A stretch of DNA of 64,000 bases from Lineus longissimus (lineage: Eukaryota > Nemertea > Pilidiophora > Heteronemertea > Lineidae), in NCBI RefSeq assembly GCF_910592395.1, contig NC_088315.1, positions 3,412,501 through 3,476,500 of the forward strand, read 5' to 3'. Under the pieces are notes generated by a model. The model was not told where the DNA came from. It made no database searches and saw only the letters and a program-made list of their open reading frames with translations. This document shows, piece by piece, positions 62,531 to 64,000 of this stretch (its first letter is position 1; each line of letters begins with the position of its first letter). A program made the translations under genes and the position numbers.

Positions 62531-62985
62531 GCATTCAAAAGCAGCTTTGATAAGGAACAACTATAGCATTACAAACATAGATGAAGTATTTATATATTAT
62601 GCTAACCACAAGGAGGAAGACTTCATATGGCAATTGGCCACTCTGTTCTCTTTGGAACAAAAAGCGTTATTACATGGTACACCTATCACCATTCATAAGG
62701 AACAACTGTAGCATGACATGCATAGATGAAGTATTTACATATTACACCAACCACAAGAGGGCAGACTTCATACTGCAATTGACCAATCTGTTCTCTTTGA
62801 AACATGAAGCGTTATCATAAGGTACCCCAAGCAACAGCTTTGATAAGGAACAACTACAGTATGACAGACATAGATGAACTATTTATATATTACATCAACC
62901 TCAAGGAGGAAGACTTCATATTACAATTGGCCACTCTTTTTCCCTTTGGACCAAAAAGCGTTAGTACATGGTATGCCATTCAATA
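62531..62985 (+). repeat. three ~147-bp tandem repeats, each with ~45 open codons
   Basis: Copies start near 62547, 62695 and 62840. Each can be read as a similar peptide: IRNN-S-T-IDE-F-YY followed by DFI-QLA-LFSL. Starts fall in three different frames (spacings 145 and 148), and copy 2 ends in a stop. So it is either a decayed coding repeat or plain DNA repeats. I do not recognise the peptide. Confidence 0.6.
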
Positions 62986-63604
62986 TTTTTCTATTTCATG
63001 CAACAGAGTCTGCTAAAACAATATTCAGAAAAATATCACATTCAAAGTTTCACCAACTCTGTACAGACTAAAGTCAACTGCCTAGAACTTTTCACAAAGC
63101 ACTCTACTAAAATGCATGTATGACATTATGCAAATGATGATTGGTGCAATTCACCAAATGGTAGTTTGGGTATTATGTATAATTTTTTGTAATTTTTGTC
63201 CTAATCAGGTCATAAACGATGGAACAACATAATTGTGATGATCGACCTAAATGCTGCTACCGTTTTATTTAATGACCCTAATTTGACCATAAGTACTGGT
63301 AATTATTTTTTTCCCTTTGTTACATACAGATATTTTTCAACAACTTGTGTGATTCTTGTTTAAGATCAGGATTATATTATTGTTTAATCATTCTGTTACT
63401 CATAGTCTTTTGAGACGGATGTCTATTGTGTTGTGGCTTTGGTGATATCAGGAGAATCTCATACCCAGAAACTTCACGGATATTAAACTAAGGTAAGAAT
63501 TTTTGATCTATTATTCCTTATTGTAGGCCTACAATGAGATTTATTTTTGGAGGTATATTTGGCCCTGAAAGGACCGTTTTTCCTGATGCCCCTGGGTGAA
63601 AAGT

Positions 63605-63955
63605 TTATGATGATGGTGTCAAACTTCTATGGTATATGATTGAAGCTTCCTCCAAGTCTAGGAATTCCCTCTCTTCATCAATTGTTCCACATGTACATAA
63701 ACATGGACATGAATGTGCACACATATGGTTATTCAAAATTAGGTCCTTTTGAACATTTTTCATGAAGCAGTGTGTACATCTCTTTGCTTCACAGTTTGTA
63801 CACTTGATGTGGTAGTTTTGGAAATGGTGATCTCCCAGCATACAGTCATCACACACACTGCCGTGCATAATTTCCAATCTTGTGCCAAATATAACTACGT
63901 TTGGTAGTTGTAGTGCTTTCCGCACACTTGCTTGCAGTTGTTCATATGTAGACAT
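63605..63955 (-). CDS. small Cys/His-rich hypothetical protein
   Basis: Open frame of 116 codons from ATG 63955 to a stop at 63605, with an AATAAA on the minus strand about 60 bases past the stop (plus TTTATT near 63541). The protein starts MSTYEQLQASVRKALQLPNV. Its middle carries CDDC, CTNC, CTHC and CAHSCPCLCTCG with several His, resembling a treble-clef or B-box-like zinc-binding region. It ends in an acidic stretch (TIDEEREFLDLEEAS). It may be intronless or the last exon of a gene running off the window edge. Function unknown. Confidence 0.55.
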   Translation of the reverse strand: MSTYEQLQASVRKALQLPNVVIFGTRLEIMHGSVCDDCMLGDHHFQNYHIKCTNCEAKRCTHCFMKNVQKDLILNNHMCAHSCPCLCTCGTIDEEREFLDLEEASIIYHRSLTPSS

Positions 63956-64000
63956 TGTGGTGCACTAATCTCAAATGAACTCTGATAGATGCTGTCCATT

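Overview
The window is nuclear DNA of an animal, most likely a marine invertebrate. Genes are split into short exons with GT-AG introns, intergenic DNA is AT-rich and full of small inverted-repeat elements, and the recognisable proteins (BBS2, FAR1, RPL12, classical Ras, FOXN1/4) are bilaterian orthologues. I cannot name the phylum. Exon models were built by hand from splice sites, reading-frame phase and protein similarity. Every coding model closes in phase, and the complete models match family lengths: FOXN1/4 483 aa, Ras 185 aa, FAR1 536 aa, BBS2 715 aa, RPL12 165 aa.

Layout: 2.07-6.81 kb (minus) is a nine-exon gene for a 622-residue protein with a very divergent forkhead domain that I cannot assign to a FOX class. 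11.10-14.98 kb (minus) is a FOXN1/4-type forkhead gene. 15-21.7 kb is non-coding, with duplicated inverted-repeat elements. 21.75-32.43 kb (minus) is a classical Ras GTPase gene. Its P-loop exon and its switch II exon are each tandemly duplicated as mutually exclusive exons that encode identical peptides. Two plus-strand exons of an unidentified gene lie nested in its first intron. 36.20-40.67 kb (minus) is fatty acyl-CoA reductase 1. 43.3-43.6 kb holds an array of long hairpins. 44.16-48.59 kb (minus) is BBS2, sharing a bidirectional promoter with RPL12 at 49.14-50.90 kb (plus). 52.38-58.78 kb (minus) is a cysteine-rich, probably secreted and GPI-anchored protein of unknown family; one of its introns carries a 1.1-kb pogo/Tigger-like element. 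61.9-63.0 kb holds two tandem arrays. 63.6-63.96 kb (minus) is a small Cys/His-rich ORF.

The genes do not form one pathway. They cover transcription (two forkheads), signalling (Ras), ether-lipid/wax alcohol synthesis (FAR1), cilium trafficking (BBS2), translation (RPL12) and one unknown cell-surface protein. The most unusual observations are the duplicated, synonymous-only Ras exons, the aberrant forkhead and the unrecognised Cys-rich surface protein.
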